DNA of 64,000 bases from Pinguiococcus pyrenoidosus (Eukaryota > Sar > Pinguiophyceae > Pinguiochrysidales > Pinguiochrysidaceae). The position numbers and the translations under genes were made by a program. Where the stretch lies: the NCBI GenBank assembly GCA_019677205.1, contig JAAMXY010001270.1:30872-94871 (forward strand), written 5' to 3'. Shown here one piece after another: positions 1 through 9,955 of this stretch. The stretch's first letter is position 1. Every line of letters starts with the position of its first letter. Under the pieces are notes generated by a model that worked only from the letters and a program-made list of their open reading frames with translations, was not told the DNA's origin and ran no database searches.

Positions 1-53
1 TGGCTTAGCTTGTCTTGGGACTCGCTGGACTTGAAGGCTGCGCCGACGTGCAT
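1..53 (-). CDS. 5' end of an unidentified gene, cut by the window edge
   Basis: The minus strand opens at an ATG at 53 (an alternative in another frame is at 60) and stays open to the window edge. The 17 visible residues begin MHVGAAFKSSES and are hydrophilic. No family can be recognised from so little. The call rests on position: the codons start just outside a strongly AT-rich stretch of the kind seen in front of other starts here, and a minus-strand gene is what the alternating gene order predicts to the left of UFD1. It could equally be non-coding. Confidence 0.3.
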   Translation of the reverse strand, partial: MHVGAAFKSSESQDKLS

Positions 54-446
54 CTTTCATCCGCTTGGGTTGCCCTTCTCGCCGTATTTTATTTTTATTA
101 CTGGAGTTTGTAAAAACAAATTGACTTTATAAATTGACTGCGAATGATGTTAGCCTGATGTTTGGCCTATACTCTGAGTAACCTGTAAAATAATAATAAA
201 TATACATTAGTAAAACAGTATATATTATAAATACTATACAACAAAATATTATCATCCAATTACTTTGCGCCAAGGAACGGTGACAGGAAGTTTCATTGTC
301 CTTAAAATTTATCATTATGATATATATTAAAAATATTTTAAAATGTATATTCTGAAATCCACAGAACATCAGGAAGAACTCGGTGGGTTTCGCTGCGCGA
401 CGCCACGAAGTTTCACACCGCCTTGCGCGAGTTTTGAACGCGCACT
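54..446. promoter_or_regulatory. AT-rich divergent promoter region upstream of UFD1
   Basis: This gap contains no convincing gene. From about 80 to 365 it is extremely AT-rich (runs of TATAAATA, ATATATTATAA and similar), in sharp contrast to the GC-rich genes on both sides. The last 80 bases before the UFD1 start return to normal composition. It probably serves UFD1 and the partial gene at the left edge. The 80-residue minus ORF inside it is AT-rich noise. Confidence 0.5.
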
Positions 447-1804
447 ATGGAGCTGGGAGACATACTGGGCGGCTACGGCGGCTTCCGCATGAATGGCCAC
501 TTGGGCATGGGTACGTCCGCTCTCCACCTCTCGTTCTCTGCCTTCCGCTGCCGGAGCCGCACGACGTTTCGGCGTAAGATACCTGAAAGACTGCCGTCCT
601 TACCTTGCGGTCTCCACTGTATCACCGTAGGGAACCCGAACGCCGAGTTTCGTGAGCAGTACCACTGCTTTAGTATGGCGGTGATTGGCAGAAGTCACCT
701 GGAGCAGGGAGATAAGATGCTGCTGCCGCCGTCGGCCCTGGACACTCTCGCCAGACTGAACGTGGAGTGGCCCATGCTGTTCAACGTGACCAACGAGGCC
801 AGCGGAAAGAGCACGCACTGCGGAGTGCTGGAGTTCAGCGCCGAAGAAGGTAGCCTGGCCGAAGACCGCCTGTGCGCCCGCAAGTCTGACGCCGTAACGC
901 CGCGTCTCGCGGCCCCTTCAGGCAAATGCCACCTGCCGTACTGGGTCATGCAGAATCTGCTCGCCTCGGAGGGCTCGCTGATCAGCATCAGGAACGTGAG
1001 CCTGCCGAAGGCCACCTTCGTCAAGTTCCAGCCGCAGCATGTGGACTTCTTGGACATCTCCGACCCGAGGGCAGTGCTGGAGTACACCCTGCGGAGCTAC
1101 TCGTGCCTGACTCTGGGTGACCACATCTGCGTACCCTACAACGACAAGAATTACTACTTGGAGGTCAAGGAGCTGCAGCCGGCAGAGGCCGCCTCCATCA
1201 TAGAGACCGACTGCAACGTCGACTTCGAAGCCCCCGTGGGATACCAGGAGCCAGCCTCGCAGAACGGGAACGGCTCGTCAGGCATGGGCGCGGCTGGCCT
1301 ACCGATCCCGGCGCCACAGGTAAGAAAAGGAACTCTGCTTGTGTGTTGCTGCGTTGCTCTCGTTGGAGGGGCGGGAAAGGAGGGAGGGAGGAGGGAGGGA
1401 GGAGGAGGGAGGAGGATTCAATGGAGACAGCCGCCAAGACGAGCCGTGGTTGCAGCTGAGCATTCTTTTTCCGTCCCGTCATTCCACAGACCGCCCGTGC
1501 TGCCCCTCCGGAAGCGGAGGAGGAGAAGCCTGATTTTGAAGCCTTCGAGGGCTCTGGCCAGCGCCTAGATGGAAAGCCGAGCCCAGTGAAGCCCAGCGCG
1601 AAGCACGATGGCGACCAGAAAGATGAAGCAAAGGGGGCTCCGGCGCCAGCACCTGCGCCAAGTGGACAGAGCGGTGGCAGCGCAGCTGTCGCTCCGCGGA
1701 AACCGAGATACATGGGGCGAGGCAGAGGGGGCGGCGCGTCGAAATGGGCGTCCAGGAAGCCGACGACGCAGGCGTTCGCTGGCCAAGGCCGCACACTGAA
1801 ATGA
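447..1804 (+). CDS. UFD1: UFD1, ubiquitin-fusion-degradation protein 1 (p97/Cdc48 cofactor)
   Basis: Substrate-recruiting adaptor that with NPL4 links ubiquitylated proteins to the p97/Cdc48 segregase, for example in ER-associated degradation. Exons are 447-510, 631-849, 922-1319 and 1490-1804 (331 aa). The double-psi barrel UT3 domain is well conserved (PPSALDTLARLNVEWPMLF, CGVLEFSAEEG, LPYWVMQNLL, DFLDISDPRAVLEYTLRSYS, IIETDCNVDF). The last exon carries two p97-binding SHP boxes, FEGSGQRLDG and, near the C-terminus, FAGQGRTL, separated by an Ala/Pro-rich linker and a short GRGRGG patch. Introns 1 (120 nt) and 2 (72 nt) are multiples of three without stops, so they read through in frame; removing intron 2 restores EEGKCHLPYW, the family sequence. 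The gene converges on TBCD with only 36 bp between stop codons. Confidence 0.93.
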
Positions 1805-1840
1805 AATCTTTGAGATTCCTGCGCTGTTGCCAGCACCGCC

Positions 1841-4800
1841 TCAATACCCGGCTTCACGCACCAGGGCTTCGTAGCTCGCGAGCTCTTCGCTTTGCTTTCG
1901 CTCGAAAGCACCCCTCGATGCCTTCGATGGCTTATCTGTCAGCTTCAAGTCGATTTGCATACTTGCAGCTATCCTCTGGCGTGCGCTCCTGGCCTCGTTC
2001 ATCTCCCCATCCCACTGGGTGCAGCTGAGGGCGTCCATGACAACAGTCAGCGCTTCTTGCGACAGACGCTTGCTGGTGGCCTTGGCGGAGCCGTTGCCAT
2101 TCCCTGGCGATTCCGGGTCAGCATTCCCCGCGTCAGGCCGCTCCTCCTGGGGTCTTCGGTCATCCTCGTCCTCTTGCTGCTCCGCATGCAAGTCCACGAA
2201 AGTAGCGTCGTCCACGAGAAGCTTGTGGTACAGCTCCTCAGCAGCATGCTTTCTCACAAGAGGGTACCGATGACCCATGAGCCTTGCGCACGAGGGGAAA
2301 GATGTCGTCAGCTCGAGGGAAAAGACGCACAAAACAAGGACGGCGGAAGCTTACTTGAGAACCAGCTTGGCCGCTTCCTTGCGCGTTGGATTCTGGAACG
2401 CCATCGCTCCGATGAGCAGGGAGGCCGTCGTGTTCAGCAGAGATACGTTCTTGTGGTTGCCTCCCTGCTGAAGCTCCGCCTGGACAGCGGCGAGGAGTCT
2501 CTCTGGAAACGTCCTCGCCCCCGCTTGGGCGCCTTTGAGCTTCCCAAGCTCGATCAGATACTCGTGCTTGAAAAGCAGGTCGATCGTCTTGAACAAGGGG
2601 AGGACTACGCGGAGATTGCCAACGTTGGCACCGAGAATCTCCAAGAGCGCATCGCCTATTAGACGCGGAACCTGACGATTTCGCGAAGAGCGCAGGGCTT
2701 TGTGCAGCTCCAGAAGAGCTCCCGCGGCAGCCTTTGAAATACCCTCGCTTATGCAACCAACGCTGATGATCATCCCCTCCAGGACGCAGTGCGTGTACTC
2801 CGAAAGCGACATGATCTTCACAAGCATCGGAAAGGTCAAGGCCGCGTTCGACCACGCCTCCGCGCCGGGTGCTGCGCTCCTCAGAGCTGCCACGATCTGC
2901 CGTCGGCGTGGGATCTGACGAACGCCCCGTCGATAGTCCGAGCTTAGAAGATCCATGAGAAGCGACCCTGCGCACTGCCGGACGGAATCAAGCTTCTCGC
3001 CGAATTGCTTTAGGACGCTGCGGAGCAGACGCTTCACGAGGCCCTCTTCAAAGCTGGGAAGGGAGCTTGGGACGGCGCGCGGCCCACGCCCAGGGAAAGC
3101 TAAGGGCTCCCGGCTCTGGAAGGCCTCCAGGACTCTCTTTCCGGCCTCGTCCGTTAGAAGCGCTTTCCTGTCCTCTGATGACGGCACGACGAAGCACGAC
3201 ATGTTCTGCTCAATCGACGACGGTATCCTGAGGTCCGGCACAGGCATCAGGGCCTGCCCTCCGAAGTACGTGTAGCCGAAGGTCCCTTCGGGAAAGTCGA
3301 CATCCGCTACGGTCCCGTACGTACGGAGTCCCACGATGGTTCCGCGACCGAAGCCAGTATCCACTTGGATTCCGATCACATCGCGGTCGCGGGGATCTTC
3401 ATCATCTTCCCTTGTCTGGTGGACCTTGTGTGCAGCAGGCCGACCGCCCGCGGCCGCTTTCATCTTCTCAAGAACGTTCCTAGCCTTTCCTCCGTCCAAG
3501 AAGTGAGGCACTTTCTCCGACTTGCTCTGGACCAGTCGCACCAGGTCAGCATATGCCCGAAGAGCGGCCTTCCTGCTCCAGGAGCCCACGTCTCCGCGTT
3601 TGTCCATCGCGTAGTCCTCCAGAGCGTCCTGATACACCTTCTCTACCTGTTCAACGAGTTCAACATCTACGCTCGCGCTGCAGTACCTGCCTACCAAGGA
3701 GTGCAATGACGCGACCGCCAGCATTCTCGTCTCAGCGTCTTCCTCCTGAGCGCTTGACGACTTCCCCGCCGAGGCGAGGGCGGCGATGACCTCCTGGAAT
3801 ATCGCTTTCGTGGGAAGCAGCTTCCGTGGCAGCGCTCCAAGTGCCCTCACCGCTCCTCTTGAGGCCGCGGCGTTGGCGGCGGTCGAGAGCATCTTCACGA
3901 AGCCCAAGGTGGTGCGCTGCAGAAGTCGCTCCGACGGAGTCGACGACACCGGGAAGTACGCAACCAGATGAGTCTTCAGAGCGGACGCCGCTGTCTGCTG
4001 CACGTCTTCCAAGGGATGCCGCAGCGACTCCTCCAGCAGCTGTAGGTACTTGATCTGCTGCTTCATCGAGAGCGGCAGTCGCAGCTCGCCCACGGTCTCA
4101 ATCAGCTGGTTCACGCCGCAGCGGATGAGCTCTCCGCCCCGGCCCCGGAAGAGGCGATTCTTGTCGAAGACGATGGGGAGCATCTTCACGGACTCGAAGG
4201 AGCTTCCCAGGATCGCACCCGGGTTCGACCCCATCGCTCTGAGTATCTCGCAGAGGCTCAGCACCGATCCATCTCTGAGGTTCAGGTCGACGCTCTCCGC
4301 CTTCTCGCACAGCGTGGGGATGTGCGAGCTCAGAAACGCGTGCCTTTCCCGCAGTGCCAGCACGCCAAGGGCCTTGGCCGCCAGCTTCCGGATCTCCGCG
4401 TCCCAATGGTCGATCTTCCGTTCGAGCAGGTGCGCAATCATCGCCTGCCGGTATTCGGGAAACTGAGCTACGAAGTCGGTGATCGAGGTGTAGCAGTTGG
4501 AGATGCTGCCCACGTTGAAGAAGTCCACGGAGGTGAGTATGGCGATGCCGTGGGGGAAGTTCTGCGCCCCTTGGCGGCCAACATTCTCCTGAAACGCTGC
4601 GGACGCCGCCCGCCGACAGTTGATCTCCCGGTCGTAGAGAGCGGCGGCTACCATCCTGGCGCGAAGCTGAGGCATGAAGGGCCTGAGTATCATCTTGTCA
4701 TACGCACGTGCGAACGCCCAGAAGACGTAGAAGCTTGCATCTCGGACGTGGGCGCCAACCCCGGCCTTTCCCTTTCGAACGTCGTAGAAGAACGCCTTCT

Positions 4801-6265
4801 CGAGCAGGGGCACGATATCCGGCAGCCGCTCCGGCAGCAGCAGACCTCGCCGCGCGAGCTCCGCGATGCAGAGGAGCGCACCGTGCCAGGCGTTGCTCCC
4901 TTCCGCGTCGCTGATAAGGTCCAAGACGGCGCTGAGTACGTCGTCCCCGAAGGACCGCGGGATCCTCTCGGCAATTCGCCCAATCCCTTTGGCGGCCGAC
5001 CACCTGACCGCGGTGTCCTTGTCGCGAAGGCCCACGAGCAGCTTCTCTATTACCTCGTCGACCGCCTCTGGCACGTGAAAGTCGGTGGCTTCGGTGCCCT
5101 CTTCGGGAGCAGGGTCATCCGTCGGCTGCTCCGCGCCGGTGGCCGCCTGGTCCAAGAGAATCCGCTTGCCCCGGCTGTACCTCCAGTCGATCACGCGCGG
5201 GGGCAGGTACACGAGGGCGATGCGCTGCAGGACCTTCATCACGAGCTTGCGGATGAGGATGTTGTCGCGCGGCCGATCCTCCTCGGTGTCGAAGAAGAGC
5301 TCTGCAACTGCCAGGGTCGGCTGGAACACCACGTCGACGAGCTGCAGCAGCTTCTCGCGGTGGCCCTTCTTCATGGTGAGCGCCAGCGTTTGCAGCAGGC
5401 CGATGAAGGTGAACTCGGTTGCCTCCGAGTAGCTCGTGAGCTCCTGCTTTGCGTAGACCGCGAAGGCTGCGAGAATGTCCGAGTCCATGTCCGGCCTCTT
5501 GAGCAGCCCCGCCAAGCACATGGCGGCGGTGTCTCGGCTTGGGCCGCTCTCGCCCAGGCTGCACTTGCAAATGCGGATCAGCTCCCGCACCAGATAGTTG
5601 TTGCCGGAGCTGTCGATGCTGCTGATGTCAAAGGGAACCAGGCTCAGCATGCTGAGCCACAGGAGCGCTCCAAATCTCGTCTCCCATCGGGCCGAGTCCG
5701 AGGGGTCGCAGCTCTGCAGCAGGAACACCACCGGTTCAAAGGCCGAGGCCGCCTTGGGAAAGAAGTTGATAATCTTCTTACGGCCGCGAACGCTGCAGAA
5801 GATGTACAGGCTGGAGAAGAGGACGTGGATATGCTCATCCCGAATGGCGGGGAAACCCTGCGCAGCACCAGAGCCGCAGTTTAAACCTTTGCGACGCAGC
5901 ACCGCAACGGCTCTCGGCGCGAAGCTCACCTGGGAGTCGCCTGGCTTGCGGTCGCGGAACTCCGCCTGAATCTTGTCTTGCAATTTCAGCAGCGGAATCG
6001 CCAGGAGGGTCTCCAGCGAGGCGTCCAGGACGGAGGGACACTCTTGGTACTTGCCGAGGATCTTGCGCAGCTGCTCCAAGTCCCGAGTCCGAGCGTCTTC
6101 CGCACCGCTGTCCTCAGCCAAGCGTAGCAGGAGCGTCTGGACGTCGCTGAAGTGCTCGAACAACGTCGGCGTGTGAGATGCCATGCTTGGCGCCTTGCTC
6201 TTCCCCTTTTTTCGATGCGAAATCCCCGGATTTTTGAGATGGGAAGGAGGCTTTTTTCGCGCCAT
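1841..6265 (-). CDS. TBCD: Tubulin-specific chaperone D (tubulin-folding cofactor D)
   Basis: HEAT-repeat cofactor that binds beta-tubulin and assembles the alpha/beta heterodimer with cofactors C and E. Exons (5' to 3') are 6265-5930, 5857-2355 and 2282-1841, with two 72-nt introns; the first is in frame and easily missed. About 1,426 aa. Family signatures include WETRFGALLWLSMLSLVPFD, LRDKDTAVRWSAAKGIGRI, FCSVRGRKKIINFFP, and a C-terminal exon ending in the cofactor D pattern (MDALSCTQWDG). The start is uncertain: the frame is open to 6643, with ATGs at 6265 and 6184 the best choices because the family begins shortly before this point. An extra roughly 100-residue segment around residues 920-1000 contains a Gly-rich beta pattern (VDTGFGRGTIVGLRTYGTV) not expected in this family. 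Confidence 0.93.
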
Positions 6266-6991
6266 CCGGGGTTGACAGTTGCAGAAACAGTGGAGGTAAC
6301 AGTTATAACAGTTCGAAGAAGAGGTTTGCGGTGGCGCGCGCGAGATCAATTCAGACCAGCGGGCGTAGGGTCCAGCTGGATTGAGCGATTGAACTTCAAT
6401 GGTCGGATTTGTGAAACGGCCGCTCCGGATTCCTCCTCCGTCCGTCTTCAAGATCGCCATCGCCAGTCCAGACCTGCCAAACAACGACCGAATAAGGAGA
6501 TCTGTCGTTATGCAGGCTGACTGCGCACGGCCTTCTCCGGCAGCGACCAATCCTGCCGCGCCGCAAGGGCAGCACTCCATCTTGAGGTTGGATCCTTCAC
6601 CATCGCCATCCCACTCCAATTCCGTTACCCGAAAATCAGTCAAAAGAAACTTTTTTGTATATAATTCAATATTTGTAAATGCATTTTATAAAAATTGCGC
6701 AACGTTCTTTGGCAGAGTGGCCCGAGGCGAGAACGCCCAACTTCATGTAGCCGCCGCTGACCCACAGGCGACAGCTCCCCCGCGGTGCTTCGTTCCAGTC
6801 TCGATTTCCTGCTCTCCTCTGCACAGGTATGTGGCGTGCCAGCGCCCCTCGCGTGCCAGTGCGAAATGCGCTGCTTGGGCCGCGGCAGCGTCGCTGACTC
6901 AGACGCCCAAAGCAAGCCGGAAGTTACAGTTTAGCCGTCCCGATCTTTCTCATCGCACTTCGACTTGGCCCGCAGAACCTGCACCCAAAAG
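6266..6991. promoter_or_regulatory. Divergent promoter region, TBCD / geranylgeranyl reductase
   Basis: Gap between two gene starts. It contains a roughly 70-bp AT-rich island (6640-6710) and otherwise GC-rich sequence. Open frames run through it but none resembles a protein. A tRNA-like A box at 6710 has no matching T arm. No other element is recognised. Confidence 0.45.
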
Positions 6992-8787
6992 ATGATCCGC
7001 GGAATTACGACGTTTTGCTGCCTCGCCGCGGCTGCGGCCCTCGTGTCTCGGCCGCGCGCCCTGCCCAGCGCGCGCGGCGTGAGCCTGCGCGCGGCGCAGC
7101 GGGAGGTGAGAAGCCTTCTCTCGAAGCAGCCGTGCTTTGGGAGCTCCACGCGACCTCACGGGCCGCGCTTCCTCTTCCTTCCTCTGCAGATCATGACCGC
7201 CAAGTACTCGGTCGCTGTCATCGGAGGCGGCCCTGCCGGCGCCTGCGCGGCGGAGGTGGGGAACGGAATCTTGCCAGGAGTTGAAGTATCGGAGAAGGCT
7301 AAATGCGCCTCGTGTAGATTTGCGCGGAGGAGAAGGGAATCGACACGTTCATCTTCGAGCGTAAGATGGACAACGCGAAGCCCTGCGGAGGTGCCATCCC
7401 GCTCTGCATGGTCGACGAGTTCGATCTGCCGTCCGACATCATCGACCGCAAGGTCCGTGGTATCTTTTCGCGCTGCCGCGCCCTGACGAAGACGAGGCTC
7501 ACGTTGAGCTTCGCCGATTCTTTAGGTCCGCCGCATGAAAATGATCTCCCCGACCAACCGGGAGGTGGACATCGGCCAGACGCTTAAGCCGCACGAGTAC
7601 ATCGGCATGACTCGCCGTGAGATCCTCGACGGATACCTCCGTGACCGCGCGATCGAGAAGGGAGCCACCGCCGTGAACGCGCTCGTGACCAACATCAAGA
7701 CCCCGGAAGAGACCGGTACGTACGCTCCGCTGCGCGCATCTACGAAAGCAGCTCCGCCCTCGGCGAGGCAGTGGCTCACGGTGCCGCACGCGTCCGTCCC
7801 CAGGAAATGGCAAGTACCTCCTTCAGTACCAGGAATACGAGGGCGGCAAGTCGGTCGGTGTGGCCAAGGAGATGGAAGTGGACGTCCTGATCGGCGCTGA
7901 TGGTACGTTGGAGTTGCCGGGGGCGCGAAGCAGTTTCATCAAAGCAAGTGACGGACGACGCCGTGCTGATTTGCTTCCTGTTGCCCTCGGCAGGTGCCAA
8001 CTCTCGCGTCGCCAAGGCCATCGGTGCCGGCGAGTACAACTACGCCATCGCCTTCCAGGAGCGCATCAAGATCAACGATGAGCAGATGGCGTTCTACGAG
8101 GAGCTCGCTGAGATGTACGTGGGTGACGATGTCAGCCCCGACTTCTACGGATGGGTCTTCCCCAAGTATGACCACGTCGGCGTGGGCACTGGCACCGTCG
8201 TGAACCGCCCGGCCATCAAGGAGTACCAGAAGGCCATCCGCGACCGCGCCGGCGCCAAGATCGCCGGAGGCAAGATCATCAAGGTCGAGGCCCACCCCAT
8301 CCCGGAGCACTACCGCCCCCGCCGCGTGAAGGGCCGCGCCATGCTTGTCGGCGACGCCGCCGGATACGTGACCAAGTGCAGCGGAGAGGGTATCTATTTC
8401 GCCGCCAAGTCGGGCCGCATGGCGGGCGAGGCCGTCGTTGCCGCCATGGCCGGCGGCGCGCGCCTCCCCACCGAGCAGCAGATCAAGGATCTGTACCTGA
8501 AGCCGTACGACAAGGCCTACGGACCCACCTACACCGTTCTGGACCTGCTCCAGAAGGTGTTCTACACCAACAACGCCGCCCGCGAGGCGTTCGTTGAGAT
8601 GTGCGAGTCCACGTATGTCCAGGACGTTACCTTCAACTCCTACCTCTACAAGAAGGTCCAGGGAAACAACCCGGTCTCGGATATCAAGCTGCTCTTCACC
8701 ACGGTTGGCTCGCTGTTCCGCGGCAACGCGCTCGCTCCCACGGACAAGGCCTTCAGCAACCCGGTGGAATCTCTCAAGAGATTGTAG
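6992..8787 (+). CDS. CHLP: Geranylgeranyl diphosphate/geranylgeranyl-chlorophyll reductase, plastid-targeted
   Basis: FAD/NADPH-dependent reductase that saturates the geranylgeranyl chain to phytyl for chlorophyll a and tocopherol. Exons: 6992-7105, 7190-7255, 7318-7452, 7526-7715, 7804-7902, 7994-8787 (465 aa; introns 84, 62, 73, 88 and 91 nt). The first exon is a separate targeting module: hydrophobic MIRGITTFCCLAAAAALV then an Arg/Ser-rich stretch, as expected for a signal peptide plus transit peptide. The second exon begins the enzyme with the dinucleotide-binding motif VAVIGGGPAGACAAE; KPCGGAIPLCMVDEFDLP, MKMISPTNREVDIG, VDVLIGADGANSRVAKAIGA and GDAAGYVTKCSGEGIYFAAK follow, all diagnostic of ChlP. 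No catalytic element is missing. Confidence 0.96.
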
Positions 8788-9211
8788 AGATTTTGTAAAT
8801 ACCCGAGGTCAGCAAGGGATTGCAATTTTTTCCATAGGTGTTCAGTCCTTCCAAGGTCTGGCTGGTGGGTCATGAGAATGTGGTGTAGTCATCTGGATGT
8901 CGAAGAAAGTAGATCTTCTGAGAATCCTTCTTCCCCAAGCGCCTTTCTCTCTGGTAATCATCGGGGGCTGATGGTGTGTTGATTGTTGGAATACCGAAAC
9001 AGAACGCTTAGTCGCAACCATGACCTTCGCCCTCCTTCCGCATGTGTCATTGCACCTTCAGCATCAGCTCGCGCACACCGAGCGCAGAGCAACTGCGCAG
9101 CATCGAGGCTTGAATGCAAACAACAGCATAATTCTTTCGTTACTGCTTCTTTTCGTTCAAAGAAACGTGTGTCTCACGGTCGAGCTGCGTGTCCAGATTG
9201 CGCCTGCTGCA
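8788..9211. other. Convergent 3' intergenic region
   Basis: Lies between the stops of the reductase and COA5. The + frames here (for example from 8983 and 9020) are mostly read-through of the antisense of COA5 and show no protein character. No repeat or RNA gene seen. Confidence 0.4.
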
Positions 9212-9644
9212 TCATGCCGTGGACGAGAACTTGGGGCCTTGGATCCTTGTCCTGTTGTCCATCTGCTCTCTCCGGCAGCTGAAGAACATGTTCTTCTCCG
9301 TCTGGCACTCGTTGGGAAATCGCTTTAAGCACTGCAAAAAGTGCGGAGAGCACGTCATGTGAGGCCCGCTTATCCTTGCTGACGGCTGCCAGCTCTCCCC
9401 CTTCCCCCCGTGCGTGGCGAAAGGATGGGGTAGAGCGGCGCCGAAGCCGCTCGGCGCATTGCACTCACCACGCTGATGCTGGATCCAGACTCATCCAGGC
9501 ATGCTTTGAAGTTCTCCACCTGGTGACGCGGCCAATTGAGAGACCCCAAAGACTACGGATTCCCCGCTGACATGCGTTCCGAACCTGAAGCATGCACTCC
9601 AGCAGCGTCCTGGCCGTCTCCTTGCAAGCCGGACCCGGCGCCAT
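9212..9644 (-). CDS. COA5: COA5/PET191-like twin CX9C protein (cytochrome c oxidase assembly), three small exons
   Basis: Small intermembrane-space protein needed for complex IV assembly. Exons (5' to 3'): 9644-9585, 9519-9469, 9331-9212, all in phase 0, giving 76 aa. The protein starts MAPGPACKETARTLLECMLQ and ends in a 39-residue exon containing NEC, FFSCRREQMDNRTRIQG and a stop. Cysteine spacing gives two CX9C pairs (CKETARTLLEC and CQTEKNMFFSC), with two further Cys between them, matching the six-cysteine PET191/COA5 layout; the R-x-x-x-DNRTRI-x-G tail matches the family's C-terminal block. There is no cleavable presequence, which is normal for Mia40 substrates. Splice sites are clean, including a TTTTTGCAG acceptor at 9332. 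The middle exon is longer between cysteines 2 and 3 than in animals. No single exon is long enough to stand out as an ORF. Confidence 0.85.
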
Positions 9645-9955
9645 GCTCACACTCTCGTGCGCTCCTGCACCCTTGCTAAGCCACGAGAAGGAGGTCAGGT
9701 CAAGAAAACGGATTTGGAAAGTCCGCGCGCGCCACCCTTTTCCCCTTCTGACGCCTTCGACTTGCCTGCTCCCTCCCTCCCCTTTCCCCTTCTCGCTCAG
9801 CTTTTGGGGCATGTCCATTTACGGAGATACGTGCGGGTGCAATTTCCCCTTGGCAAATATACATGCGGGCGTGTCGAGCTCAAGATATGCATGCGGGCGT
9901 ATAGATCTTCAAATCCGCTTCGCGCCGGAAGTGGCAAGATCCGCCCGCGCGCGCT
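9645..9955. promoter_or_regulatory. Short divergent promoter, COA5 / exportin-4
   Basis: Only 311 bp separate the two starts. The middle (about 9740-9810) is a C/T-rich tract on the + strand, followed by repeated ATGCGGGCG-type units around 9862-9900. No AT island is present here, unlike other divergent gaps in the window. Confidence 0.4.

Noticed and set aside
4322-5884. 520-residue + strand ORF antisense to TBCD
   Set aside because: Codon-bias shadow of a strongly supported gene; no conserved domain.
6703-6800. tRNA-like A box (TGGCAGAGTGG at 6710)
   Set aside because: The box matches the Leu/Ser consensus, but no T arm with GGTTCRANTCC follows at the right distance and the flanking 7-mers do not pair as an acceptor stem.
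9020-9328. + strand frames in the reductase/COA5 gap, one ending HCKKCGEHVM
   Set aside because: First suspected to be a LITAF-like zinc end; the minus strand of the same bases gives the COA5 exon with far better family fit.
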